A stretch of 64,000 bases of DNA from Candidatus Roseilinea sp. (GCA_025998955.1 AP024676.1:4264001-4328000), one strand, 5' to 3'. Positions 43,245-54,637 are shown, numbered from the stretch's first letter. Notes: a model not told the origin generated them from the letters alone. Numbers and translations: made by a program.

Positions 43245-43907
43245 CTATAGGGGCCGCTCTTCCAGTATTCCACGCCGATACGCACGGGCAATGGCAGCAT
43301 TTCGGTCGTTCACGTTCAGCTTGGTGAGGATGCGGTGCGCATGGTTGCGCACTGTGCGGTAGCTCAGCCAGAGCATCTGCGCAATTTCCCTGTCCGTCTT
43401 CCCTTCCGCTATCAATCGGAGCACTTGCCGTTCGGCAGAGGTAATGGGGATCGGGCGAAAAGCCTGCTCAAGCTCTTGGCTGGAAAACAGCATGCGCCCG
43501 CTCAGCACGTCTTGAATCGCCTGGGCGATCTGCTCACAGGGAAGGTCGTATGGCACGCAGGCTTGGACGTGATTAGCTGCCACGTCCAAGTAGAAGTTCC
43601 GATCAGCAGTTTGCGCCGAAATCAACATGCTCTTGACACCAAGCCTGCTGCTAGGCTTGCTATCCCTGAGCCAGCGGAAGAAGCCAAACAATGAGCGATC
43701 GTCCAGATGTGGCCCACAGATGACCAACCTATCGTCAGCAGTTGTCAGCACCTCAAACTTTTGGATGAAGCCAACGATAGTGTTGATACGCAGTGTGGTC
43801 GGGAGGCCGATGTCATCGAGAATAGTCGAAATGCCGCGGCTGAAAGCAGGGCATCTGTCTAAAATGATAATTTGAGGGGCGCTATGGCTGTCCCCAATCC
43901 CATTCAT
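43245..43907 (-). CDS. LuxR/NarL-type response regulator
   Basis: A 220-aa regulator: N-terminal receiver-like domain (PQIIILDRCPAFSRGI ... ICGPHLDDRSLFG, with the Asp context weakly conserved) and a C-terminal LuxR HTH (TSAERQVLRLIAEGKTDREIAQMLWLSYRTVRNHAHRILTKLNVNDR). It is the first gene of the minus-strand mau-like locus and may regulate it. The open frame reaches 43970, but the extra 21 residues look unlike a start. No histidine kinase is adjacent. Confidence 0.78.
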   Translation of the reverse strand: MNGIGDSHSAPQIIILDRCPAFSRGISTILDDIGLPTTLRINTIVGFIQKFEVLTTADDRLVICGPHLDDRSLFGFFRWLRDSKPSSRLGVKSMLISAQTADRNFYLDVAANHVQACVPYDLPCEQIAQAIQDVLSGRMLFSSQELEQAFRPIPITSAERQVLRLIAEGKTDREIAQMLWLSYRTVRNHAHRILTKLNVNDRNAAIARAYRRGILEERPL

Positions 43908-43970
43908 GCTTTTTACTTTCGCTGTTCGCTTCTCGGCGAATTCCAGTCCCAGTCTTTCAGAAGGCCCCAA

Positions 43971-44016
43971 GCGGAGCGCCAGCTCCGCACCATAAATTCT
44001 GGAGCGTTAGCTCCAG
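43971..44016. repeat. Twin 7-bp hairpins sharing a GGAGC/GCTCC core
   Basis: GCGGAGC-GCCA-GCTCCGC (43971-43988) is followed 10 bp later by CTGGAGC-GTTA-GCTCCAG (43999-44016). They lie upstream of the LuxR gene. The rest of the 350-bp gap to 44257 holds no gene that I can support. Confidence 0.6.
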
Positions 44017-44257
44017 CTAGAGCAGACTCTTCAACTACTGAGTCTTGGAATGCAGCGATTTGCCTGTGAATGGAGCTGTGACGTGCCTCAGAACACGATC
44101 ATAGCAGCCGAATGCCGCCAGAACTAGACGAACTCCCTTTAACTATGTGCCGAGCGAATCGGGCGATTGCGCGGTGGAGTTCGCGGTGCATGTCGGGTGA
44201 ATGATTCAGCGATAATCCGCATACAAACACCCAAAGGAGAGACGTCTCACCATCATC

Positions 44258-45361
44258 ATGACCACTCAAGTCAACGTTGGCATCATCGGCTGCGGCAATA
44301 TCAGCCCGGTGTACTTTCGCGCTTGCAAGTCACTCGAAATCCTTCGCCTGGTCGGCTGCGCTGATCTAGACATGGCGCGCGCCGAATCCCGCGCGCACGA
44401 GTTCGATACGCGCGCCTTCAGCGTCGAGTCGTTGCTGGCGCATCCGGACGTGCAGATCGTCATCAACCTCACCATCCCGAAGGCGCACGGCGAAGTGGGC
44501 ATCGCCGCGCTGGAGGCCGGCAAGAGCGTCTACAACGAGAAGCCGCTGGCGCTCAGCCGGGAGGAGGCTCAGCGCATGCTCGCGCTGGCTCGAGAGAAAG
44601 GCTTGCGCGTCGGCGGCGCACCGGACACCTTCATGGGCGCGGGCATCCAGACTTGTCGCAAGCTGATTGACGAGGGCGCCATCGGCCAGCCGGTTGCGGC
44701 AACGGCGTTCATGTTGTGCCACGGCCACGAGAGCTGGCACCCCGATCCGGAGTTCTACTACCAGCCCGGCGGCGGCCCGATGTTCGACATGGGGCCGTAT
44801 TACCTCACTGCGCTGGTGACGTTGATCGGGCCGGTGCAGCGCGTCACTGGCTCGGCGCGCATCACCTTCCCCGAACGCACGATCACCAGCCAGCCGAAGC
44901 ACGGGCAAAAGATCGCCGTGCGCGTGCCGACGCACGTCGCCGGCGTGCTCGACTTCGCATCCGGCGCCATCGGCACGATCGTCACCAGCTTCGATGTGTG
45001 GACGCAGTCGATGCCTTGCATCGAGATCTATGGCAGTGAGGGATCGCTGCAAGTGCCCGACCCGAACACGTTCGGTGGGCCGGTGCGCATTGCGAAAGCC
45101 GGCGAAAAGGACTGGACGGACGTGCCGCTCACGCACGCCTACAGCAAACAGTCGCGCGGCCTCGGCGTGGCCGACATGGCCTACGCAATCCAATCTGGCC
45201 GTCCGCACCGCGCCAACGGCGAGTTGACCTACCACGTGCTCGACATCATGCACGCCATCCACGAGGCTTCGGCTGAGGGCCGGCATATTCACCTCGAAAG
45301 CACGTGCGAACGTCCCGCCCCGCTACCGGCTGGCCTGCGCGAGGGTGTGCTAGATCCGTAA
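44258..45361 (+). CDS. Gfo/Idh/MocA-family oxidoreductase
   Basis: NAD(P)-dependent dehydrogenase of sugars or inositols (367 aa). Rossmann start [14 protein letters not shown], the conserved EKPLA strand (YNEKPLALS) and a C-terminal alpha/beta domain ([12 protein letters not shown]). A ribosome site GGAGAG lies upstream. Single gene, no partners next to it; substrate unknown. Confidence 0.88.
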   Translation: MTTQVNVGIIGCGNISPVYFRACKSLEILRLVGCADLDMARAESRAHEFDTRAFSVESLLAHPDVQIVINLTIPKAHGEVGIAALEAGKSVYNEKPLALSREEAQRMLALAREKGLRVGGAPDTFMGAGIQTCRKLIDEGAIGQPVAATAFMLCHGHESWHPDPEFYYQPGGGPMFDMGPYYLTALVTLIGPVQRVTGSARITFPERTITSQPKHGQKIAVRVPTHVAGVLDFASGAIGTIVTSFDVWTQSMPCIEIYGSEGSLQVPDPNTFGGPVRIAKAGEKDWTDVPLTHAYSKQSRGLGVADMAYAIQSGRPHRANGELTYHVLDIMHAIHEASAEGRHIHLESTCERPAPLPAGLREGVLDP

Positions 45362-45437
45362 ACACGACGCTCCGAGGCGTCGCCGGTGGCTTCGCAAGGA
45401 GTATTCCTTATCCCGAACCGACCTTAATCCGCACACG

Positions 45438-47378
45438 ATGCACGTCATCGCCACTGCCGGTCACGTTGACCACGGCAAATCCACGCTGGTGCGCGCGCTC
45501 ACCGGCATCAATCCGGATCGCCTGCGCGAAGAGCAGCAGCGCGAGATGACGATTGACCTCGGCTTCGCGTGGATGACCCTGCCGAACGGCGAGCCGATCG
45601 GCATCGTGGATGTTCCCGGCCACATTGACTTCATCGAAAACATGCTGGCCGGCGTCGGCGGTGTGGACGCGGCGTTGCTGGTCATCGCTGCCGATGAGGG
45701 GCCTATGCCCCAGACCGTCGAGCATCTCGCCATCTTGGGGCTGCTCCAGGTGCGCTGCGGCGTCGTGGCCTTGACCAAGGTGGATCTTGCCTCTGATCCG
45801 ACTTGGGTCGAGCTGGTAAGCGACGAGGTTCGCCGGTTGCTCACGGGGACACCTCTGTCCGGAGCGGCCATCGTGCCGGTGAGCGCGAAGACCGGCCAAG
45901 GCTTGGATCAGCTAAAAGCAACATTGATGCAGGTGCTGGCGAATGCGCCGTTGCGCCGAGACCTGGGCCGGCCGCGCCTGCCGGTGGATCGCGTCTTTAC
46001 GCTGCCCGGGTTCGGCGTCGTCGTCACCGGCACGCTGAGCGACGGTGTTTTCGAAGTCGGCGACGAAGTGGACGTGATCACCCAGCGCGGCGAAGTGTTG
46101 TCTGCGCGCATCCGCGGCCTGCAAACGCACAAACAGAAGATCATGCGTGCCCAGACGGGCAGCCGGCTGGCCGTCAACCTCTCCGGCGTGGATGCCGAAC
46201 GCATCGCGCGTGGCAGCGTCGTCGCCCGACCGGGTACGCTCGCTCCGACGACGCTGGTGGATGTCTGGCTAGAGATGTTGGGCGAAGATGCACGTCGAGC
46301 TTCCGGCATGCGCCGGGCATTCGCGTTGCGCCACAACGCCGAGGTGAAGATCTTCAGCGGCGCAGCCCACAGCGTGGCGCGCGTCCGGCTGCTGGATGGG
46401 GATGCGCTTGCGCCGGGCGAATCGGGTTGGGCGCAGATGCAACTGGCCTCGCCGATGGCGGTGGCCAACGGCGACCGCTTCATCATGCGCTTGCCCTCGC
46501 CGTCGGTCACCATCGGCGGGGGCACAGTCGTTGATGCGCATCCTCGTGTGCGATACCGGCGCAGGGGAGGCCACGCCGACGCGCAGGTGCTGAGCCGACT
46601 GGCGACGCTGCGACGCGGCTCGCCCGCCGAACGCCTCTTGCAGGCGCTACAGGAACTTGCCTTCGCTTCCCCGGCCGAGGCAGTCGCCAGGGCACAACTG
46701 GAAGCCGAGGACTTGCAGGCGGCCCTGGCCGATCTGTCCGATCAGGGTGCGGTTATCGTCGCGCAGGATGCCAAGGGCAGCAAGATCTTGGGTTGCCGGC
46801 AAGCGTGGCAGGAAGCGTGCCGCACCGCTCAGGACATCCTCAATGAGTATCACAAGGCGCATCCCCTCGCCGAGGGCATGCCGCGCGATACGCTGCGCAG
46901 CCGACTGAAGTTGTCGGCAGATGTCTTCGACGCCTTGCTGAGGTTATACGGCGACCCGTCCAATCCGGCCGGTTTTGTGGATATCGGTGGGGTGGTGCGG
47001 CTGGCCTCTCACGACGTGCGCTTCGACGCCGGCCAACAGGCTGCCGTGGACACGCTGCTGACGCGATGCCGAGCCCAGCCATGGGCGACGCCATCGGTCA
47101 AAGAGGCGCGCGCTGCCGTCGGCGACGAGGTCTATGAAGCCATGCTCCGGCAGCGCATGCTCGTTCAACTCAACGACGAGGTGATTCTGCTGCCGGAGAC
47201 CTATCAGCAAGCCGTGCAGCGCGTGCGCGACTTCATCGGGCGCGAAGGTTCGATAACCGCAGCGCAGGCGCGCGATCTGTTCGGCACCACGCGCAAATAC
47301 GCTTTGGCGCTGCTGGAGCACCTGGATGCAATCGGCGTGACCCGGCGGGTCGGTGATGCGCGCGTGCTTAGAGGATGA
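45438..47378 (+). CDS. selB: Selenocysteine-specific elongation factor SelB
   Basis: Translation GTPase that delivers Sec-tRNA to UGA codons. G1 AGHVDHGKSTL, G3 DVPGH, G4 TKVD and G5 SAK are intact, followed by three EF-Tu-like barrels (FTLPGFGVVVTGT) and four C-terminal winged-helix repeats that bind the SECIS RNA (about 390-646; SITAAQARDLFGTTRKYALALLEHLD). Length 646 aa is normal. No selA, selD, tRNA-Sec or obvious selenoprotein is seen next to it. Confidence 0.95.
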   Translation: MHVIATAGHVDHGKSTLVRALTGINPDRLREEQQREMTIDLGFAWMTLPNGEPIGIVDVPGHIDFIENMLAGVGGVDAALLVIAADEGPMPQTVEHLAILGLLQVRCGVVALTKVDLASDPTWVELVSDEVRRLLTGTPLSGAAIVPVSAKTGQGLDQLKATLMQVLANAPLRRDLGRPRLPVDRVFTLPGFGVVVTGTLSDGVFEVGDEVDVITQRGEVLSARIRGLQTHKQKIMRAQTGSRLAVNLSGVDAERIARGSVVARPGTLAPTTLVDVWLEMLGEDARRASGMRRAFALRHNAEVKIFSGAAHSVARVRLLDGDALAPGESGWAQMQLASPMAVANGDRFIMRLPSPSVTIGGGTVVDAHPRVRYRRRGGHADAQVLSRLATLRRGSPAERLLQALQELAFASPAEAVARAQLEAEDLQAALADLSDQGAVIVAQDAKGSKILGCRQAWQEACRTAQDILNEYHKAHPLAEGMPRDTLRSRLKLSADVFDALLRLYGDPSNPAGFVDIGGVVRLASHDVRFDAGQQAAVDTLLTRCRAQPWATPSVKEARAAVGDEVYEAMLRQRMLVQLNDEVILLPETYQQAVQRVRDFIGREGSITAAQARDLFGTTRKYALALLEHLDAIGVTRRVGDARVLRG

Positions 47379-47401
47379 GCGCTCAGAAGGAAAAGAAGAA
47401 A

Positions 47402-47453
47402 CCGGCCTAGCTTGGCCGGCCCCCGGGGCGGTGCGGCGACTCCGCACCGCCCC
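47402..47453. terminator. Two hairpins between convergent selB and hsp20
   Basis: CCGGCC-TAGCTT-GGCCGG (47402-47419) is followed by a 12-bp perfect stem GGGGCGGTGCGG-CGACT-CCGCACCGCCCC (47425-47453). They lie between the selB stop and the hsp20 stop and can end transcription from both sides. Confidence 0.75.
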
Positions 47454-47490
47454 ATCCGCCAGTGATCGCGTCGCGCGACGCACCGCGAGG

Positions 47491-47955
47491 TTACTTCACA
47501 GCAATCTTGATCTGCTTCGGCTTGACGACTTCGGCCTTTGGAATCGTCAGGGTGAGAATGCCGTTCTCGAACTCGGCCTTCGCCTTATCTGCATCCACCT
47601 CGGTAGGCAGCGCGATGTTCCGCTCGAACGAGCCATAGCGGATCTCCCGGCGATGCCAGCGGCTCTTCTCGTCCTTGCTCTCCTCCTCATGCTTCCACTC
47701 GCCCTTCAAGGTGAGCATGCCGTTCTCCACCGTCACATCCACGTCCTCTGGCTTCCAACCGGGCAGCGCAGCCTTGACCGTGAAGCCCTCCGGCGTCTCC
47801 ACGACGTCAACCGCCGGCGCATCGAAATTGAAGCCATCCTCCAGCCAGCGGCTCGTGTTGACGAAGGCGTTGCGCATCAGTTGATCCATCACTTCGCTCA
47901 GCGCGAGCATCTCACCGGCCGGATTCCAAGTCCTGCGAGTCAGATAAGTTGCCAT
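47491..47955 (-). CDS. Small heat shock protein, Hsp20/alpha-crystallin family
   Basis: ATP-independent chaperone holding unfolded proteins. N-terminal region rich in aromatic residues, then the alpha-crystallin domain (PAVDVVETPEGFTVKAALPG, ENGMLTLKGE, GSFERNIALP, FENGILTLTIPK) and a C-terminal IKIAVK (I-x-I motif). Strong ribosome site AGGAGGG. 154 aa is typical. Confidence 0.95.
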   Translation of the reverse strand: MATYLTRRTWNPAGEMLALSEVMDQLMRNAFVNTSRWLEDGFNFDAPAVDVVETPEGFTVKAALPGWKPEDVDVTVENGMLTLKGEWKHEEESKDEKSRWHRREIRYGSFERNIALPTEVDADKAKAEFENGILTLTIPKAEVVKPKQIKIAVK

Positions 47956-48061
47956 AGCTTTCCCTCCTAGTTGTGAAAGAATTTTTTAGCCGCGGCGCTC
48001 CTTGCGCCCAAATTCGACTTGCATCGTAGGAAGGGAGCGTTAGAGCATGTTAGACGCAACG

Positions 48062-49219
<1,158 letters not shown>

Positions 49220-50284
49220 CTACCACGCCACGTTCAAGTTGATGAACACACCGATGAGCAGCGCCGAGAGGAAGCATAGCGCAATGATGTAGAACACTAC
49301 GCGCGGACGGAAGACGTTGAGATATAGCGTGGTGCTCTTGATGTCCACCATCGGCCCGAACACCAGGAAGGCAATAATCGAGCCAACGGTGAAGGTGTTG
49401 ACGAACGAGAGCGCGAGGAACGCGTCCACCGTGCTGCATACCGAGAGCACGAACGCCAGCAGCTGCAGCGCGATGACCGAAGTGACCGGGCCGCGGCCGA
49501 TGCCGATCAATGCTTGCTGCGGCACGAACGTCTGCAGCGTGGTAGCGATCAATGTGCCGATGATGAGAAAACGCCCCATGTCGAAGAATTCGTCGGTGGC
49601 GATGCTAAAGGCGTTTTGCAGACGCAGCGTGAGCGAGCCGCCAGGCCGACTAGGGGCAAATGGAGCACCAGGCGTCGGGGCGCGATGCCGCATCGGCCGG
49701 TCATCGTCCATCCCGCCCATCACCGGCGCGAGCGTGCGGGGCGCGATCACGCGCGCGAGGTTGGACTGCACACCGAACACCAGCCCGATGCCGATCGCGA
49801 TCAGCAAGGTGAAGGTGAGGCGCCCCCAGAAGATCGGCCCGAAGCCGAAGGCAGCATAGGTACTGGCGATGACGATCGGGTTCAGCACGGGCGCGCCGAG
49901 CAGAAATGCGATGCCGGCGGAGATCGGGAAGCCCTTCTGATACAGCCGCCGCACCACCGGCACCACACCGCACTCACATACGGGGAAGATCATCCCCAGC
50001 AGCGCACCGGCCACCGCGCCGGCGAACTTGTTGCGCGGGAAGAGGCGCGCGATGTCGTCGGCGGTGACGAACTCGGCGATCAACCCCGAAGCCAGGCTGC
50101 CGAGCAACAAGAAAGGCGCTGCTTCGATGAAGATGCCAAGAAAGATCGTCACGTAGTTCTGCAGCACATCGGGGAGCGGCATGGCCGGCAGGCGCACCAC
50201 CGGCATCAAAGCGTCCAGCGCGATCGTGCCGAGCAGAATGGCCAGCGCGATGAGGAGGGGCGTAGATAGGCGCCGCTGAATCAT
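49220..50284 (-). CDS. ArsP/YraQ-type (UPF0718) membrane permease
   Basis: A 354-aa permease with about eight to ten helices in two halves. The signature FPVCECGVVPVVRRL (about 100-114), the repeated ENP-like GAPVLNPIVIAST, and the second-half SVCSTVDAFLALSF are typical of the ArsP_1/DUF318 family. Members export organoarsenicals or other metal-bound thiols; the Cys residues may bind metal. A loop of about 50 polar residues (residues 190-240) separates the halves. No regulator is seen beside it. Confidence 0.85.
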   Translation of the reverse strand: MIQRRLSTPLLIALAILLGTIALDALMPVVRLPAMPLPDVLQNYVTIFLGIFIEAAPFLLLGSLASGLIAEFVTADDIARLFPRNKFAGAVAGALLGMIFPVCECGVVPVVRRLYQKGFPISAGIAFLLGAPVLNPIVIASTYAAFGFGPIFWGRLTFTLLIAIGIGLVFGVQSNLARVIAPRTLAPVMGGMDDDRPMRHRAPTPGAPFAPSRPGGSLTLRLQNAFSIATDEFFDMGRFLIIGTLIATTLQTFVPQQALIGIGRGPVTSVIALQLLAFVLSVCSTVDAFLALSFVNTFTVGSIIAFLVFGPMVDIKSTTLYLNVFRPRVVFYIIALCFLSALLIGVFINLNVAW

Positions 50285-50330
50285 GCGTTCTGGGCAATTT
50301 TAGCGCCCGCATAAGAAGCGGGTGCATTCG

Positions 50331-50415
50331 GGTGCATTTCAAAATAGGGGAGCGCGGACCGGCCCGCAGCAATATTCGCTTCAGTCGCGCTGGGATCAAT
50401 CCCAGCGCTGAGCAT
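50331..50415 (+). repeat. Left copy of an inverted repeat element
   Basis: Begins GGTGCATTTCAAAATAGGGG and ends TCCCAGCGCTGAGCAT, with an inner hairpin GCGCTGGGA-TCAA-TCCCAGCGC (50388-50409). The same sequence in the opposite direction is at 52136-52205, with about 80% identity by eye and a 15-bp difference in length. Confidence 0.75.
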
Positions 50416-50434
50416 ACGGGCAAGCCGCGCGCAT

Positions 50435-50472
50435 CCCGCCCCTTTCAGCCCAGGCGTTTACGCCGGGGCGGG
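50435..50472. repeat. Nested hairpin CCCGCCCC...GGGGCGGG
   Basis: CCCGCCCC (50435-50442) pairs with GGGGCGGG (50465-50472), and inside it GGCG-TTTA-CGCC forms a second stem. Upstream of the tRNA region; the gap 50285-50594 holds only this and the inverted element. Confidence 0.5.
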
Positions 50473-50594
50473 TCGACGTCTGCCCCCATTGGCGAATGCA
50501 CCCCACGAAGCAACAGGCGTGAGGGTGAAGCCGTGGGTAGCGCAGGCCTTTGGGGAGATTGCGCAGGCGCTGGAGGCTTCTACGTCATTTATCA

Positions 50595-50678
50595 TGCCGA
50601 AGGTGGGAATCGAACCCACACTCCCGTAAGGGAACACGATTTTGAGTCGTGCGCGTCTGCCAGTTCCGCCACTTCGGC
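50595..50678 (-). tRNA. tRNA-Leu (anticodon CAA)
   Basis: 84-nt class II tRNA: acceptor GCCGAAG/CTTCGGC, D-arm TGGCGGAACTGGCAGA, anticodon stem-loop CACGA-CTCAAAA-TCGTG giving anticodon CAA (reads UUG), a variable arm TTCCCTTACGGGAG, and T-arm GTGGGTTCGATTCCCAC. Complete and well paired. Confidence 0.95.
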
Positions 50679-50735
50679 AAACAGGGCTAACAGTATAACA
50701 TCGGGCAATGACGCAGCGCAATCGTCAATCGCGAA

Positions 50736-52100
<1,365 letters not shown>

Positions 52101-52135
52101 GATGTGGTTGGCGAGCAGATTATACGAAGTGCTAA

Positions 52136-52205
52136 ATGCTCAGCGCTGGGATTTAGCCTGTCGCGACTGCCGGCCAGTCTGCGTTCCCCCATTTTGAAAT
52201 GCACC
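52136..52205 (-). repeat. Right copy of the inverted repeat element
   Basis: Reverse complement reads GGTGCATTTCAAAATGGGGG ... AATCCCAGCGCTGAGCAT, matching 50331-50415. It lies between the start of the leuC-like gene and the MFS gene. Confidence 0.75.
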
Positions 52206-52227
52206 TGTGAAAAGCTGTCCGATCACG

Positions 52228-52233
52228 TATGAT
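52228..52233 (+). promoter_or_regulatory. -10 box (TATGAT) for the MFS gene
   Basis: TATGAT ends 6 bp before the GTG at 52240, the spacing of a leaderless transcript starting at that codon. Confidence 0.4.
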
Positions 52234-52239
52234 TGTGCC

Positions 52240-53577
52240 GTGACCACCATCGCACAATCCGCAATCGAAGATCGCCCAACGCCCGTTCCGATAGACTCCC
52301 GCCGCAACGTCCTGGCCTTCACCGGCGACATCACGGCGTTCATGGTCGGCACCTACTTCATTCCGGCGACGACGGTGCTGGTCGGCTTAGCGTCGCAGCT
52401 CACCGACGATAAAACGCTCATCGGCGTAGTGGGCATGACGTGGTCGGTGACGTGGTTCCTGCCGCAGCTCGTCGCGGCGCGCATCGTGCGGGGCAAACGC
52501 TGGCAGAAGCCCTACTTGATGATTCCGAGCCTGATCGGCCGCAACGCGCTGCTGTTGGTTGCCCTGTGGCTGCTCGTCACCCAGGCGCAGGCGCCGATTC
52601 TGACGGTGTGGGTGCTGGTGGGATGTCTGACTCTGTTCAACATCTGCGATGCGCTGGCCGGCGTGGCCTGGTTCGACATGATGAGCCGGGCGCTCTCGCC
52701 GCGCATGCGTGCGCGCAGCGTCTCGATCGGCCAATTCGTGGGCGGTCTCTTCGGCATTGGCGTTGGATTGATCGTGGAGCGCGTGCTGCAGCCGGACGGG
52801 TTACCTTTCCCGCAGAATTATGCGTTCATCTTCGGCTGTGCATGGCTCTGCATGGCGATTTCGCTGGCCATCATTAGCCTATTGCAGGAAAACCCGATGG
52901 CCGAAGCGGAGCACGCCCACACACAAAATTCGAATTTCATCGCCAGCCTGAGGGAAGCAGCGCGCACCGACCCTGTCTTTCGACGCGTGATGGTCGTGCG
53001 CATCCTCACCGGCATCGAGTTGATGGCCGCTTCGTTCTACCTGGTCTTTGCCAAAGACCAACTCGGCCTCGACGATTCGGCCACCGGCATCTTCAACATC
53101 GCGCTGATCATCGGCGGCATCGCCGGCATCGCTTTGTTCGGCTGGCTGGCCGACCGGTTCACGGCGCTGAGCGTAGTGCGCGCGGCGGCGCTGATGCAGT
53201 TCGTTGCGCCGGTGCTTGCGCTGATCTATGCGCTGGCCGTTTTGCCGCACGGCGCGCCGGCGCGCGATGTAGCGATCGCCGGCTTCATCGCCATCTTTGC
53301 GCTGCGTGGGGCGATCGAGCACTCGCTGGTGCTTGGCGCACTCGGCTACCTGTTGGATAGCGCACCGGAGCGGCATCGCGCCATGTACGTCGGCGCCATC
53401 AACACGCTCGGTGGGGTCGTCGCGTTGTCGCCCGTGATAGGCGGCGCATGGATAGACGCGTTGTCCGCGCGAGGCCAGGCTGCAATGGCTTATGTAGTGA
53501 TGTTCGGCTTCGTCGCCGTGCTCGTAGCTTGCGGTGTATGGCTGAGCTTCCGGCTTCCGTCGCTAAAGAAGGGTTAA
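52240..53577 (+). CDS. Major facilitator superfamily transporter
   Basis: Twelve-helix transporter of about 445 aa. First-half LVGLASQLTDDKTLIG and TWFLPQLVAARIVRGKRWQKP (MFS loop 2-3 type), and the second half with LFGWLADRFTALSVV and ALGYLLDSAPERHRAMYVG. The start is taken at GTG 52240 because a -10 box fits a leaderless message there; GTG 52207 in the same frame is possible. Substrate unknown. Confidence 0.82.
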   Translation: MTTIAQSAIEDRPTPVPIDSRRNVLAFTGDITAFMVGTYFIPATTVLVGLASQLTDDKTLIGVVGMTWSVTWFLPQLVAARIVRGKRWQKPYLMIPSLIGRNALLLVALWLLVTQAQAPILTVWVLVGCLTLFNICDALAGVAWFDMMSRALSPRMRARSVSIGQFVGGLFGIGVGLIVERVLQPDGLPFPQNYAFIFGCAWLCMAISLAIISLLQENPMAEAEHAHTQNSNFIASLREAARTDPVFRRVMVVRILTGIELMAASFYLVFAKDQLGLDDSATGIFNIALIIGGIAGIALFGWLADRFTALSVVRAAALMQFVAPVLALIYALAVLPHGAPARDVAIAGFIAIFALRGAIEHSLVLGALGYLLDSAPERHRAMYVGAINTLGGVVALSPVIGGAWIDALSARGQAAMAYVVMFGFVAVLVACGVWLSFRLPSLKKG

Positions 53578-53650
53578 GGTTGGGGGTGAACAATCTTGTA
53601 GGCTACAAGTTTGCAAGTTGCAGGTCACGCCGGTTCAAGCGTGATGATTT

Positions 53651-53724
53651 CGCGGAGATGGACGACTATTGAGCAGACGAAGCTGGAACGAGAAGTGAAC
53701 GAGCGTGAAATACCCATCTCCGCG
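53651..53724 (+). promoter_or_regulatory. Inverted repeat next to the ribosome site of the GT2 gene
   Basis: CGCGGAGATGG (53651-53661) and CCATCTCCGCG (53714-53724) are exact complements with a 52-nt loop. The right arm directly touches the AGGGGG ribosome site (53725-53730) before ATG 53736. The rest of the gap (53578-53735) shows only weak word repeats (CTTGTAG/CTACAAG). Confidence 0.5.
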
Positions 53725-53735
53725 AGGGGGATTCC

Positions 53736-54527
53736 ATGGTAATCAGTCAACCCTATCAGAAAGATATAATCGCCGCCGTCGCGATGGCCAACCCGATCGC
53801 CGCACAGTCATCGAAGACCCTCGACATCGTCATCCCCGTCTATAACGAAGAGCGCGATCTTGAGCCCAGTGTAACTAAGTTGCGCGACTTCCTGAAGAAG
53901 CATTGCCCCTACAAGTGGCGCATCGTGGTTGCCAACAACGCTTCGACGGATCGCACGCTGGAGATCGCCAAAGAGCTGGAGCGCAAGTATCCCGGCGAAG
54001 TGACCTACATTCACCTCGACCAGAAGGGGCGCGGCCGGGCGCTCAAGCAGGCGTGGCTGATGTCGGACGCCGACGTGGTGTGCTACATGGACGTGGACTT
54101 ATCCACCAACCTGAATCACCTGATGCCGATGGTGAATCCGCTCTTCGCCGGCGAATATCACATTGCCACCGGCTCGCGGCTGATGCCCGGTGCCCGCGTC
54201 ACCCGCCAGTTCAAGCGTGAGGTAATTTCGCGCGCCTACAACCTGATCGTCAAGCTGATGTTCCCCCGCCGGCGCTTCTCCGACGCGCAGTGCGGCTTCA
54301 AAGCCCTCTCCCGCCAGGCAGTGAAAGACCTCATCCCACACATCCAGGACAACCGCTGGTTCTTCGATTCCGAGCTGCTCATCCGCGCCGAGCAACAAGG
54401 TTATAAAATCTGGGAAGTGCCGGTGGAGTGGATCGAGGATCTCGATTCCCGGGTGAAGATCATCCCCACGGCGATCGAAGACCTGAAGGGTCTGTGGCGC
54501 GTTCGAACGTCCAAGTTTCGGGAGTAG
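53736..54527 (+). CDS. GT2-family dolichyl-phosphate-type glucosyltransferase
   Basis: GT-A fold glycosyltransferase, 263 aa: LDIVIPVYNEERDLEPSV, NNASTDRTLEIA, the metal-binding MDVDLST motif, and the acceptor region QCGFKALSRQAVKDLIP plus WFFDSELLIRAEQQG, all as in dolichyl-phosphate beta-glucosyltransferases (Alg5-like). The start ATG 53736 has a good AGGGGG site; the internal ATG 53784, with a TATAAT at 53765-53770, is an alternative. No C-terminal membrane helix is seen. Confidence 0.88.
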   Translation: MVISQPYQKDIIAAVAMANPIAAQSSKTLDIVIPVYNEERDLEPSVTKLRDFLKKHCPYKWRIVVANNASTDRTLEIAKELERKYPGEVTYIHLDQKGRGRALKQAWLMSDADVVCYMDVDLSTNLNHLMPMVNPLFAGEYHIATGSRLMPGARVTRQFKREVISRAYNLIVKLMFPRRRFSDAQCGFKALSRQAVKDLIPHIQDNRWFFDSELLIRAEQQGYKIWEVPVEWIEDLDSRVKIIPTAIEDLKGLWRVRTSKFRE

Positions 54528-54544
54528 GTTACCGGTTGGTTGCC

Positions 54545-54589
54545 AGAGATTGGAGGACGAGAGATGCTTGCTCCCGCGCTCCAATCTCT
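54545..54589. repeat. GAGATTGG palindromic array before fabF
   Basis: AGAGATTGGAG (54545-54555) and CTCCAATCTCT (54579-54589) are exact 11-bp complements. The words match the array inside the riboflavin ATPase gene at 25824-25858. Confidence 0.7.
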
Positions 54590-54637
54590 GTCTTTCAATC
54601 CATTTCTCCCAGCGCGCCATGACCGCTGGGAGAAAGT

